Positions 1-9,385 of a stretch of DNA of 64,000 bases are shown here, piece by piece. The translations under genes and the position numbers were made by a program. This DNA is from Bacteroidia bacterium (GTDB taxonomy: Bacteria; Bacteroidota; Bacteroidia; Flavobacteriales; Flavobacteriaceae): assembly GCA_030432635.1 (NCBI GenBank), contig JAUIMB010000006.1:1-64000 (forward strand), read 5' to 3'. Position 1 is the stretch's first letter. Every line of letters begins with the position of its first letter. The notes below the pieces were generated by a model. The model was not told the DNA's origin and did not search any database. It saw only the letters and a list, made by a program, of their open reading frames with translations.

Positions 1-335
<335 letters not shown>

Positions 336-418
336 GCCTGTTCTTTTCAGGGTAACGAAACAAATGTAACTTTTTCAATATGTCAACACATACGGCCAGA
401 GCGGCCGAAACAGCTTAA

Positions 419-522
419 GGTGGTTATAGCGATGGGGCTCACCTCTTACCATTCCGAACAGAGAAGTTAAGCCCATTTGCGCCGATGGTACTGCAATCCG
501 TGGGAGAGTAGGTCGCCGCCTT
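419..522 (+). rRNA. rrf: 5S ribosomal RNA
   Basis: ggtggttatagcgatggggctcacctcttaccattccgaacagagaagttaagcccatttgcgccgatggtactg...ggtcgccgcc; typical 5S, directly downstream of 23S. Confidence 0.95.
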
Positions 523-532
523 TTTTGAATAT

Positions 533-564
533 CCCCTGCACCGTAATATGTGTAGGGGTTTTTT
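533..564 (+). terminator. Rho-independent terminator of rRNA operon
   Basis: CCCCTGCAC-n8-GTGTAGGGG stem followed by TTTTTTG just after 5S. Confidence 0.75.
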
Positions 565-600
565 GTTTGTAATATATATTATTATATATAATTGTCTAAT

Positions 601-647
601 ATAGAAAGGCCTGATATTTATTAAGATTAAATATCAGGCCTTTCTAT
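601..647. repeat. Perfect 20-bp inverted repeat (hairpin) between rRNA operon and acyl-CoA dehydrogenase gene
   Basis: ATAGAAAGGCCTGATATTTA (601-620) / TAAATATCAGGCCTTTCTAT (628-647), 7-nt loop. Confidence 0.85.
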
Positions 648-678
648 TTATAATTCCTATATAAGAGAAGAAGAGGCT

Positions 679-1821
679 TTATTTTCTAATTACTCCTCTG
701 GAAATCACAATTTTTTGAATCTCAGTAGTTCCTTCATATATCTGAGTGATTTTTGCATCACGCATCAACCGTTCGACATGATATTCTTTTACAAAACCAT
801 TTCCGCCATGTATTTGAACAGCTTCAACTGTTTGTTCCATAGCTACTTTACTTGCATATAGCTTAGCCATTGCACTAGACATATCGTAATTATTTCCTTG
901 ATCTTTATCCCAAGCAGCTTTCATTACTAACATTCTAGCGGCTTCTATCTCGGTATACATGTCAGCTAGTTTAAATGCAATAGCTTGATGATTACAAATT
1001 TCGGTCCCAAAGGCTTTTCGCTCTTTAGAGTATTTGAGTGCCAGTTCATAAGCACCTGATGCGATTCCTAATGCCTGAGCTGCAATTCCGATACGTCCAC
1101 CAGATAGAGTCTTCATCGCAAATTTAAATCCAAATCCGTCATCACCAATTCTATTTTCTTTTGGTACTTTCACATCATTAAATTGCAATGTGTGAGTATC
1201 ACTACCTCGAATACCTAATTTGTCTTCTTTGGGTCCAATATCAAATCCTTCCATTCCTTTTTCAACAATGAAAGCGTTGATTCCTCTATGCCCTTTTTCT
1301 CTGTCGGTTTGTGCTATTACTAAATAAACCTCTGCACGTCCACCGTTGGTAATCCAGTTTTTTGTTCCATTAATAACATAGTGATTTCCTTTATCTATAG
1401 CAGTTGTTGCTTGTGAGGTGGCATCGCTACCGGCTTCAGGCTCACTTAAGCAAAATGCTCCAATACATTCTCCAGTTGCAAGTTTAGTTAGATATTTTTG
1501 TTTCTGCTCTTCATTCCCATAAGCTTCTAGGCCATAACAAACCAATGAATTGTTTACGGAAACCATAACCGAAGCAGAAGCATCAATTTTGGACAACTCC
1601 TCCATAACTAACACATAAGAAGTTGCATCCATACCACTACCACCATATTTTGGATCTACCATAATACCCATGAACCCGAGTTCCCCCATTTTTTTTACCA
1701 ATTCCTGTGGAAATTGTTGTTTGTCATCACGTTCTATCACACCTGGTAGTAATTCGGTTTGCGCAAAATCACGAGCTGCGTCGCGAATCAGTATATGTTC
1801 TTCGGTAAGGCTAAAATCCAT
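679..1821 (-). CDS. Acyl-CoA dehydrogenase
   Basis: MDFSLTEEHILIRDAARDFAQTELLP...CLSEPEAGSDA...ITQIYEGTTEIQKIVISRGVI; classical ACAD motifs. Confidence 0.95.
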   Translation of the reverse strand: MDFSLTEEHILIRDAARDFAQTELLPGVIERDDKQQFPQELVKKMGELGFMGIMVDPKYGGSGMDATSYVLVMEELSKIDASASVMVSVNNSLVCYGLEAYGNEEQKQKYLTKLATGECIGAFCLSEPEAGSDATSQATTAIDKGNHYVINGTKNWITNGGRAEVYLVIAQTDREKGHRGINAFIVEKGMEGFDIGPKEDKLGIRGSDTHTLQFNDVKVPKENRIGDDGFGFKFAMKTLSGGRIGIAAQALGIASGAYELALKYSKERKAFGTEICNHQAIAFKLADMYTEIEAARMLVMKAAWDKDQGNNYDMSSAMAKLYASKVAMEQTVEAVQIHGGNGFVKEYHVERLMRDAKITQIYEGTTEIQKIVISRGVIRK

Positions 1822-1913
1822 GTTTTTGTAAAATTATTGAATTGTTAAAGAATGATGTCAAAGATAAGTGTTTAATAGTATATTTTCAATAAGGATTACT
1901 ATTTTTACTCAAT

Positions 1914-2972
1914 ATGGCAAAAGCAACATACAATGTAATCGGAGTAATGTCTGGGACATCTTTAGATGGAGTGGATTTAGCGTTTATCACCTTTGTTTAT
2001 GACGAAAAGTGGAGCTTCTGTATACATTATTCTGAAACCGTAAAATATCCAGATATTTGGACCCGGAAACTTGATGATTTAACCAATCATGAAATTGATG
2101 TGTTAAAAGTAATCGATGAAGAATATACCGTTTATCTTTCAAAATTGATAAATGACTTTATAGATAAATATGAACTCAAAAGTCTAACAGCCATATCTTC
2201 ACATGGTCATACTGCTTTGCACCAACCTGATAAGAAACTAACATATCAAATTGGTAACTTACCATCAATTGCAAAACTTACCAATAACCAAGTCATATGT
2301 GATTTCAGGACTATGGATGTAGCATTGAATGGCCAAGGCGCACCTTTGGTGCCTATCGGTGATCATTTGTTGTTTTCAGAGTATGATTATTGCATCAATT
2401 TAGGAGGCTTTGCAAATATCTCATCTGAAATAAATAAACGTCGTATCGCATTTGATATTTGCCCTGTTAATATTGTAATGAATGCTTATGCCAAGCGCTT
2501 AGGATTTGATTACGACATAAATGGAACTGTTGCAAAATCCGGATCCATTCATCAAGAAACATTAGAAAAGCTCAATAAGCTATCATTTTATAAAGAAGAT
2601 GCTCCTAAGTCATTAGGACTAGAGTGGGTCAACAATAATATTGTTCCAATTTTGGAAGCATCGGATTGTTCTGAAAGCGATATATTAAGAACCTATGTAG
2701 AGCACGTTGCAATGCAAATAGTTGATCAGATAAATGTGAATTCTAAAGCTTTATTTACAGGAGGTGGTGTCTTTAATGACTTCCTTATCAGCCGTATAAA
2801 AAGCTTAAAGAGTTTTGAGTTGATCAGACCTGATGAAAATCTTATAAACTTTAAAGAAGCCTTAATTTTTGGATTATTGGGAGTGCTAAGATTGCGTAAT
2901 GAAGTCAATTGTTTGTCAAGCGTTACGGGAGCTGATTACGATCACTGTTCTGGGGTAATATATAATCCTTAA
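1914..2972 (+). CDS. anmK: Anhydro-N-acetylmuramic acid kinase
   Basis: NVIGVMSGTSLDGVDLAFI N-terminal signature; SSHGHTALHQP; INLGGFANIS. Confidence 0.93.
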   Translation: MAKATYNVIGVMSGTSLDGVDLAFITFVYDEKWSFCIHYSETVKYPDIWTRKLDDLTNHEIDVLKVIDEEYTVYLSKLINDFIDKYELKSLTAISSHGHTALHQPDKKLTYQIGNLPSIAKLTNNQVICDFRTMDVALNGQGAPLVPIGDHLLFSEYDYCINLGGFANISSEINKRRIAFDICPVNIVMNAYAKRLGFDYDINGTVAKSGSIHQETLEKLNKLSFYKEDAPKSLGLEWVNNNIVPILEASDCSESDILRTYVEHVAMQIVDQINVNSKALFTGGGVFNDFLISRIKSLKSFELIRPDENLINFKEALIFGLLGVLRLRNEVNCLSSVTGADYDHCSGVIYNP

Positions 2973-3102
2973 AATTATTTAAAAATACTGAACTGTAGCT
3001 GTATAGTTTTTTATATTTGTTAACCAAATATCTGACAAATGCCATTCTATTCAAATGCACTGTTTCTGATTAGATAAAGAACCCTAATTCATGAATTCGT
3101 AA

Positions 3103-4329
3103 ATGAAAGAACTACTCCAAAAGTACGAGAATAAAGCCCCAGAAATTGTTTTTAATTGGAAAGATCCCGAAACTGATGCCGAAGGTTGGACAGTTATTAA
3201 CTCCTTAAGAGGAGGTGCTGCAGGAGGTGGAACACGAATGCGAAAAGGACTCGATATGAATGAAGTGTTATCATTGGCAAAGACAATGGAAGTCAAATTT
3301 ACAGTTTCTGGTCCAGCTATTGGAGGGGCAAAATCAGGTATAAATTTTGATCCACATGACCCTAGAAAAAAGGGTGTGTTAGAACGATGGTATAGAGCTG
3401 TATCACCATTGTTGAAAAGCTATTATGGAACAGGTGGAGATCTCAATGTTGATGAAATTCATGAAGTCATCCCAATTACTGAAGAAAGTGGTGTGTGGCA
3501 CCCTCAAGAGGGCGTTTTTGAAGGGCATTTTAAGCCAACACAAGCAGATAAGATTAATCGAATAGGGCAACTAAGACATGGTGTTATTAAGGTTATTGAA
3601 AATCCAAAGTACTCTCCAAACGTTACCAGGAAATATACAGTTGCCGATATGATTACTGGCTATGGTGTCGCTGAGGCAGTACGTCATTTTTATGATATCC
3701 ATAATGATTCGGTGAAAGGAAAACGTGCTATCGTTCAAGGGTTTGGTAATGTAGGTGCCGCTGCTGCATTTTATTTGGCGCAAATGGGAGCAAAGGTGGT
3801 TGGAATCATTGACAAAGCAGGAGGATTGATTAAAGAAGAAGGTTTTACTTTTGATGAAATCACTCAGTTGTACTCTAATAAAGTAGGTAATACCTTAATA
3901 AGTGATCATTTACTTCCTTTCAATGAAATGAACGAGAAAATATGGTCGCTTAAAACTGAAATTTTTGCACCTTGTGCGGCTTCAAGACTAATTACGAAAG
4001 CACAAATTGATACCATGATCAATACTGGTCTAGAGGTCATTTCTTGTGGAGCTAATGTTCCTTTTGCGGATAAGGAAATCTTTTTTGGACCAATTATGGA
4101 ATATACCGATAACAAAGTCAGTCTTATCCCAGATTTTATATCTAACTGTGGAATGGCGAGAGTCTTTGCCTATTTCATGGAACGTAAGGTAAAAATGACT
4201 GATGACGCTATTTTTAATGATACTTCGGAAACCATCCGAAAGGCCATAAAAAAGGTTTACAATAAAAATAAAACGAAAACAGGCATAAGCGAAACCGCCT
4301 TCGAGATTGCCCTAACCCAACTTATCTAA
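3103..4329 (+). CDS. Glu/Leu/Phe/Val family amino acid dehydrogenase
   Basis: GGAAGGGTRMRKGL, GPAIGGAKSGI, GTGGDLNVDE, VQGFGNVGAAAAFYLAQMGAKVVGI Rossmann motif. Confidence 0.9.
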   Translation: MKELLQKYENKAPEIVFNWKDPETDAEGWTVINSLRGGAAGGGTRMRKGLDMNEVLSLAKTMEVKFTVSGPAIGGAKSGINFDPHDPRKKGVLERWYRAVSPLLKSYYGTGGDLNVDEIHEVIPITEESGVWHPQEGVFEGHFKPTQADKINRIGQLRHGVIKVIENPKYSPNVTRKYTVADMITGYGVAEAVRHFYDIHNDSVKGKRAIVQGFGNVGAAAAFYLAQMGAKVVGIIDKAGGLIKEEGFTFDEITQLYSNKVGNTLISDHLLPFNEMNEKIWSLKTEIFAPCAASRLITKAQIDTMINTGLEVISCGANVPFADKEIFFGPIMEYTDNKVSLIPDFISNCGMARVFAYFMERKVKMTDDAIFNDTSETIRKAIKKVYNKNKTKTGISETAFEIALTQLI

Positions 4330-4339
4330 TCCCATAACT

Positions 4340-5737
4340 ATGGAAACCATTATCGTTATAGTATTTGTTCTAGGCTACCTTGCCATAACTGTTGAGCACA
4401 GCATTAAAATTGATAAACTCATTCCAGCTCTGGTAATGATGGCCATAAGCTGGGCCTTGATCTCACTAGGTATAGATTCCTTTTCTCAATGGTTTGATTC
4501 GGGAAGTCATGGCTTAGTCGATGGATTTGATAGTTTAGGCCATGAAGATAAGATGCATTGGATGGAAGAGACCTTGTTGCATCATCTAGGTAAAACGGCT
4601 GAAATCCTCGTATTTTTATTGGGAGCAATGACCATTGTAGAAATCATAGATTACTTTGACGGGTTTTCTACCATTAAAGGGTTTATTAAGACAAAGAGTA
4701 AAAAACGAATTCTGTGGATCTTCGGATTCTTAGCATTCTTTCTTTCTGCCATTATTGATAACTTAACGGCAACCATAGTATTGATCTCAATTCTTCAAAA
4801 ACTGATTTCAGATCGAAGCGTACGTATTTGGTATGCAGGATTAATTATTATAGCAGCTAATGCAGGTGGTGCTTGGTCTCCAATTGGAGATGTAACGACC
4901 ACAATGTTATGGATAGGTAAAAAAGTGTCGACTGGATATTTATTCTTGTATCTATTTGTGCCTTCGCTTTTATGTATGCTTGTTCCTTTTTTGGTGGCTT
5001 CCTTTATGAAACCTTTCCAAGGAGACTTAATAGAGGATATAGAAGAAGACAAAGATAGACCAAAAAGCAGATTTAGTTCAACTATGTTGTATCTAGGTTT
5101 GGGAGGAATCGTTTCTGTACCGATTTTTAAAACCGTAACCCACCTACCTCCTTATGTAGGTATGATGTTGGCACTTGGTGTTGTCGCTATTTTTGCGGAA
5201 ATTTATAGTAATTCCAAATTTAGTATATCTGGAACAGATACTGAGGAAAGTGATGAACATGCACACCACAGTCCTGTACATCATTCGCTTTCAAAAATTG
5301 AATTGCCGAGTATTTTGTTTTTCCTCGGAATTTTAATGGCTGTTGCTGCCTTAGAATCCTTAGGTATTCTATTCGGGTTTGCTGCAACATTACAGGAAAC
5401 CATGCCTATGCTTGGCACTGAGTTGCATGGTGAAGGTGTTTCAGATTTAGTTGTATTGCTCCTGGGTGTTGGTTCTGCGGTTATAGACAATGTACCTTTG
5501 GTTGCAGCAAGTTTGGGAATGTTTTCCGAGCCAATTGATAACGAATTGTGGCATTTTATAGCTTATTCGGCAGGAACTGGAGGAAGTATGCTTATCATCG
5601 GTTCTGCAGCAGGTGTTGTGGCTATGGGCATGGAAAAAATCGATTTTTTCTGGTACCTCAAAAAGATATCATGGCTAGCCTTTATTGGGTTCATAGTTGG
5701 TGCAATCGCATTTATGTTCACCAGAACATTATTCTAG
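4340..5737 (+). CDS. nhaD: Sodium:proton antiporter, NhaD family
   Basis: Polytopic membrane protein; DNLTATIVLISILQKL, ANAGGAWSPIGDVTTTMLWI, SAVIDNVPLVAASLGM typical of NhaD/ArsB-like antiporters. Confidence 0.88.
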   Translation: METIIVIVFVLGYLAITVEHSIKIDKLIPALVMMAISWALISLGIDSFSQWFDSGSHGLVDGFDSLGHEDKMHWMEETLLHHLGKTAEILVFLLGAMTIVEIIDYFDGFSTIKGFIKTKSKKRILWIFGFLAFFLSAIIDNLTATIVLISILQKLISDRSVRIWYAGLIIIAANAGGAWSPIGDVTTTMLWIGKKVSTGYLFLYLFVPSLLCMLVPFLVASFMKPFQGDLIEDIEEDKDRPKSRFSSTMLYLGLGGIVSVPIFKTVTHLPPYVGMMLALGVVAIFAEIYSNSKFSISGTDTEESDEHAHHSPVHHSLSKIELPSILFFLGILMAVAALESLGILFGFAATLQETMPMLGTELHGEGVSDLVVLLLGVGSAVIDNVPLVAASLGMFSEPIDNELWHFIAYSAGTGGSMLIIGSAAGVVAMGMEKIDFFWYLKKISWLAFIGFIVGAIAFMFTRTLF

Positions 5738-5803
5738 GACTTATACTTTTGAATTAAAAACCACGTTATTACAACAATAAACGTATTCCAATCTTAAATA
5801 TAT

Positions 5804-6499
5804 ATGATGTTACAAAGTAATATTCAAGACGCATCAGAAGTACTGACTGAGGCCGAATCAACCGAAAAAACACTATCAATTATCGAACTTATTGGGAGTG
5901 GAGGAACGGCAGGCCAAATTATCATTGCATTGTTATTTGTGATGTTGATCTTTGCCATCTACATCTATTTTGAACGCTTATTCGCAATAAAGGCAGCTTC
6001 AAAAGTAGATTCTAATTTTATGAATCAAATCAAGGATCATGTTAGCAATGGTAAAATTGATTCGGCGCAGATGCTTTGTGCGCAGGATAATTCTCCCGTG
6101 TCAAGATTGATCAATAAAGGTATCACTCGTATTGGTAAGCCTTTGGAAGATATTAATACCGCTATTGAAAATGCTGGACGACTAGAAATATACAGTCTCG
6201 AAAAGAATGTCAGTATCTTGGCGACAATCTCAGGTGTTGCTCCTATGATTGGGTTTTTAGGAACCGTTATTGGAATGATTCTGTCTATTTTCGAAATTGC
6301 AAATTCAGGTGGGCAAATCGATATTAAACAACTTTCTGATGGATTATATACAGCAATGACAACAACTGTTGCAGGTCTTATTGTTGGTATTGTTGCCTAT
6401 ATGGCCTATAACCATTTGGTAGTTAAAACCGATAAGGTTGTATATCAAATGGAAGCGAATTCATTAGAGTTTTTGGATCACTTAAACGAGCCTATTTAA
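5804..6499 (+). CDS. exbB: MotA/TolQ/ExbB proton channel family protein
   Basis: TISGVAPMIGFLGTVIGMILSIFEIA...GLYTAMTTTVAGLIVGIVAYMAYN. Confidence 0.92.
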   Translation: MMLQSNIQDASEVLTEAESTEKTLSIIELIGSGGTAGQIIIALLFVMLIFAIYIYFERLFAIKAASKVDSNFMNQIKDHVSNGKIDSAQMLCAQDNSPVSRLINKGITRIGKPLEDINTAIENAGRLEIYSLEKNVSILATISGVAPMIGFLGTVIGMILSIFEIANSGGQIDIKQLSDGLYTAMTTTVAGLIVGIVAYMAYNHLVVKTDKVVYQMEANSLEFLDHLNEPI

Positions 6500-6894
6500 T
6501 GAATTTACGTGGAAGAAATAAAGTAACACCGGAATTCAATATGTCGTCCATGACAGATATTGTATTCTTGTTATTAATCTTTTTTATGCTGGCCTCTACC
6601 TTGGTAACAACAAACGCCATTGACATTTTGTTGCCAAAAGCCAGTGGAAAAACCGAAAACAAAAAATCGGTAGCTGTAAGTATCAAGAAGGACTTGACTT
6701 ATTATATTGATCAAAAGAGGGTTGGTGAAAGTGTTCTAGAAAATGAACTGATTGCGATGCTATCTTCCCAAGAACAACCAACCATTGTGTTGCGTGCTGA
6801 AAAATCGGTGCCTGTTGAAAATGTTGTCAAGGTCATGGATATTGCCAATCGTAACAAATTCAAGGTGATTTTAGCTGTAAAGCCAAATAATTAG
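6499..6894 (+). CDS. exbD: ExbD/TolR family biopolymer transporter
   Basis: Short protein with single N-terminal TM (MTDIVFLLLIFFMLASTL); start overlaps exbB stop (TAATG). Confidence 0.92.
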   Translation: MNLRGRNKVTPEFNMSSMTDIVFLLLIFFMLASTLVTTNAIDILLPKASGKTENKKSVAVSIKKDLTYYIDQKRVGESVLENELIAMLSSQEQPTIVLRAEKSVPVENVVKVMDIANRNKFKVILAVKPNN

Positions 6895-6963
6895 AGTTCA
6901 TGTTAAATTTGGAATAACTGTTGCTATACTAGATTTAATCATATTAGGCAAAAGATAAAGTAG

Positions 6964-7821
6964 ATGAAGTATTTGGAGACCAAACACGAACGAAATTCAG
7001 CAAAGATTACCACACTGATCGTGGCGATTTTATTATTGCTGCTGTTTGTGGTTGGACCACCTTATATCGATCCTCCTATCGAGTATGGTGTTGCGGTTAA
7101 CTTCGGAAACTCGCCTGTTGGAAGTGGAAATGTGCAACCAACCCAACCGATTAAATCCAGACAAAATGAATCTCCTGTGAAGGAAGATACTCAAACTGAA
7201 ACGTCAAAGCCTCAAGAAACTTCAGAAACCACCCCTAAAGCGGAAGAAGTCATGACTAATGAAGATGCCGAAGCTATTGCCATTAAAAAAGCAAAAGAAG
7301 CTGAAGCAAAAGCAAAAGCTGAGGCTGAACGATTGGAACGACTCAAAAGGGAAGAAGAAGAGCGAAAGGCCAAAGAGGAACAAGACAAAAAGGATCGCAT
7401 TGATAAAATGCTTGGTGGGATTAAAAATTCTGAAGGACCAACTTCAAATGGCGAAGGGCCAGGTGATGGACGAGGTGATAAAGGTCAGTTAGATGGCAAT
7501 CCTTCTTATGCTCCATATCGAGGAACACCAGGCTCTGGAAAAGGAGGTATGGGCTATGGGCTTAATGGAAGAGGAACACCTACACATAAGATGTATGATG
7601 GTTGTGAAAACGAATATGGTCTCATCGTTGTTGATATCGTTGTTGATCGTAGTGGAAGCGTTATTGAAGCAACACCTGGAGTTCGAGGAAGTAATAATGC
7701 CACGGCTTGTCTAAAAGCACAGGCAAAAAAAATTGCCTTGTCCTATAAATGGCCAGCAGATTCTAAGGCTCCTGCACGTCAATATGGTAAAGTGACCATC
7801 AACTTTACACCTACCAATTAA
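6964..7821 (+). CDS. tonB: Energy transducer TonB-like protein
   Basis: N-terminal TM, Lys/Glu/Ala-rich spacer, C-terminal domain GLIVVDIVVDRSGSVIEATPGVRGS; operon with exbB/exbD. Confidence 0.8.
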   Translation: MKYLETKHERNSAKITTLIVAILLLLLFVVGPPYIDPPIEYGVAVNFGNSPVGSGNVQPTQPIKSRQNESPVKEDTQTETSKPQETSETTPKAEEVMTNEDAEAIAIKKAKEAEAKAKAEAERLERLKREEEERKAKEEQDKKDRIDKMLGGIKNSEGPTSNGEGPGDGRGDKGQLDGNPSYAPYRGTPGSGKGGMGYGLNGRGTPTHKMYDGCENEYGLIVVDIVVDRSGSVIEATPGVRGSNNATACLKAQAKKIALSYKWPADSKAPARQYGKVTINFTPTN

Positions 7822-9041
7822 TGACATACAATGAGACTGTCAATTGGATGTTTAAACAATTACCCATGTACCAACGACAGGGTAAAACCGCTTTTAAGAA
7901 GGACCTTTCCAATACCATTAATTTAGCACAACACTTAAACCATCCTGAACGTCAATTTAAAAGTATTCATGTCGCTGGAACCAACGGAAAAGGATCCACA
8001 AGTCATATGTTGGCTTCAATTCTACAAGAAGCTGGTTATAAGGTAGGATTGTATACTTCACCTCATTTAAAGGATTTCAGGGAACGCATAAAAATCAACG
8101 GACACTGTGTAAGTAAGCAGTTTGTTATCGGCTTTATAAAACGGAATAAACCTTTTCTAGAATCTCACAAACTTTCTTTTTTTGAAATGACCGTAGGTAT
8201 GGCTTTCGATTATTTTGCAAAGCAGAAGGTTGACATTGCTGTTGTCGAAGTTGGTTTGGGTGGACGTTTGGATTCCACCAATATCATATCTCCAGAAGTT
8301 TCAGTCATCACTAATATCGGATTTGATCATACGCAATTTTTAGGTGACACATATGAAGCTATTGCATCAGAAAAGGCTGGCATTATCAAGACAAATGTCC
8401 CTGTAGTGATTGGAGAAACCCAAAGCGCAACACAACCTGTTTTTCGTGATATGGCCAATGCTAGGCAAGCCGATATTTATTTTGCTGACACTTTGGTCAA
8501 AGCTAATTATTCAAGTGATTTGAAAGGAAATTATCAAATCCACAATATAAAAACTGTGGTACAAACCATTGATGTACTTAACAAAACAACCTCGTTTAAC
8601 ATTTCCGAAGTAAATCTTAAAATGGGATTGCTAAGGGTTATACCGAACACAGGATTAAAAGGACGTTGGCAGGTTGTGTCAGAACAACCGAGAATTATAT
8701 GTGATACGGCACATAATAAAGAAGGACTTTCGCTCGTCGTCGAACAGTTGAACTCTGAAGTCCATAACCAGCTTCATGTCGTTTTTGGTGTTGTTAATGA
8801 TAAAAATATTGATACCATATTACCATTATTGCCTAAAGTAGCAATATACTACTGTTGTAAGCCCAATGTACCTCGTGGGTTGGATGCTAAAGTGTTGTAT
8901 TCTTCCCTGGAGACTTATGGATTAAATGCAGCGGTATTCAGTAGTGTTGTTAATGCTTTGAAGGCTGCAAAACTGAACGCCCAACCAAACGATTTAATAT
9001 TTGTTGGTGGAAGTACTTTTGTTGTGGCCGAAATCGTCTAA
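7821..9041 (+). CDS. folC: Bifunctional folylpolyglutamate synthase/dihydrofolate synthase
   Basis: SIHVAGTNGKGSTSHMLASILQEAGYKVGLYTSPHLKDFRERI; start overlaps tonB stop (TAATG). Confidence 0.95.
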   Translation: MTYNETVNWMFKQLPMYQRQGKTAFKKDLSNTINLAQHLNHPERQFKSIHVAGTNGKGSTSHMLASILQEAGYKVGLYTSPHLKDFRERIKINGHCVSKQFVIGFIKRNKPFLESHKLSFFEMTVGMAFDYFAKQKVDIAVVEVGLGGRLDSTNIISPEVSVITNIGFDHTQFLGDTYEAIASEKAGIIKTNVPVVIGETQSATQPVFRDMANARQADIYFADTLVKANYSSDLKGNYQIHNIKTVVQTIDVLNKTTSFNISEVNLKMGLLRVIPNTGLKGRWQVVSEQPRIICDTAHNKEGLSLVVEQLNSEVHNQLHVVFGVVNDKNIDTILPLLPKVAIYYCCKPNVPRGLDAKVLYSSLETYGLNAAVFSSVVNALKAAKLNAQPNDLIFVGGSTFVVAEIV

Positions 9042-9085
9042 CTATTAAAAAGTTGTATCTTTCATGTTTCAATATGCTGTAATAC

Positions 9086-9379
9086 ATGACTGAAATAATC
9101 AACCAAATTTTCGCCCTTGATCTTAAATTAAAAAAAGATAATTATGACGGTTCCAATCGCTACTTGGATCGCATTTACCATGAGTTTGAAATCATGGGCT
9201 ATAAAATAGTCAATCCAATAGGTCAAAAGTATCGTAATGAAATGACAGATGTGGAAGCAAATATTCTGGGTGATTTGACCAAAAGCTCAATCATTACCAA
9301 AGTGTTGAAGCCTACCATTTATCATACCGAAAACCATCAAACCAAACTCCTTCAAAAGGGAATTGTAATCGTAGAATAG
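9086..9379 (+). CDS. Small GrpE-like protein (putative truncated nucleotide exchange factor for adjacent Hsp70)
   Basis: 97 aa; C-terminal half GYKIVNPIGQKYRNEMTDVEAN...IITKVLKPTIYH...KLLQKGIVIVE aligns by eye with the GrpE beta-domain (cf. E. coli GLEEIDPVGEPFDPHHHEAV...VLQVFQKGYKL...IRPARVAV). No long N-terminal coiled coil. Immediately upstream of an Hsp70 gene. Confidence 0.6.
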   Translation: MTEIINQIFALDLKLKKDNYDGSNRYLDRIYHEFEIMGYKIVNPIGQKYRNEMTDVEANILGDLTKSSIITKVLKPTIYHTENHQTKLLQKGIVIVE

Positions 9380-9385
9380 ACTTAG

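Noticed and set aside
7212-7714. ORFs 7212-7400 (-), 7259-7492 (+), 7493-7714 (+)
   Set aside because: Alternative-frame readings of the low-complexity Lys/Glu/Ala-rich TonB spacer.
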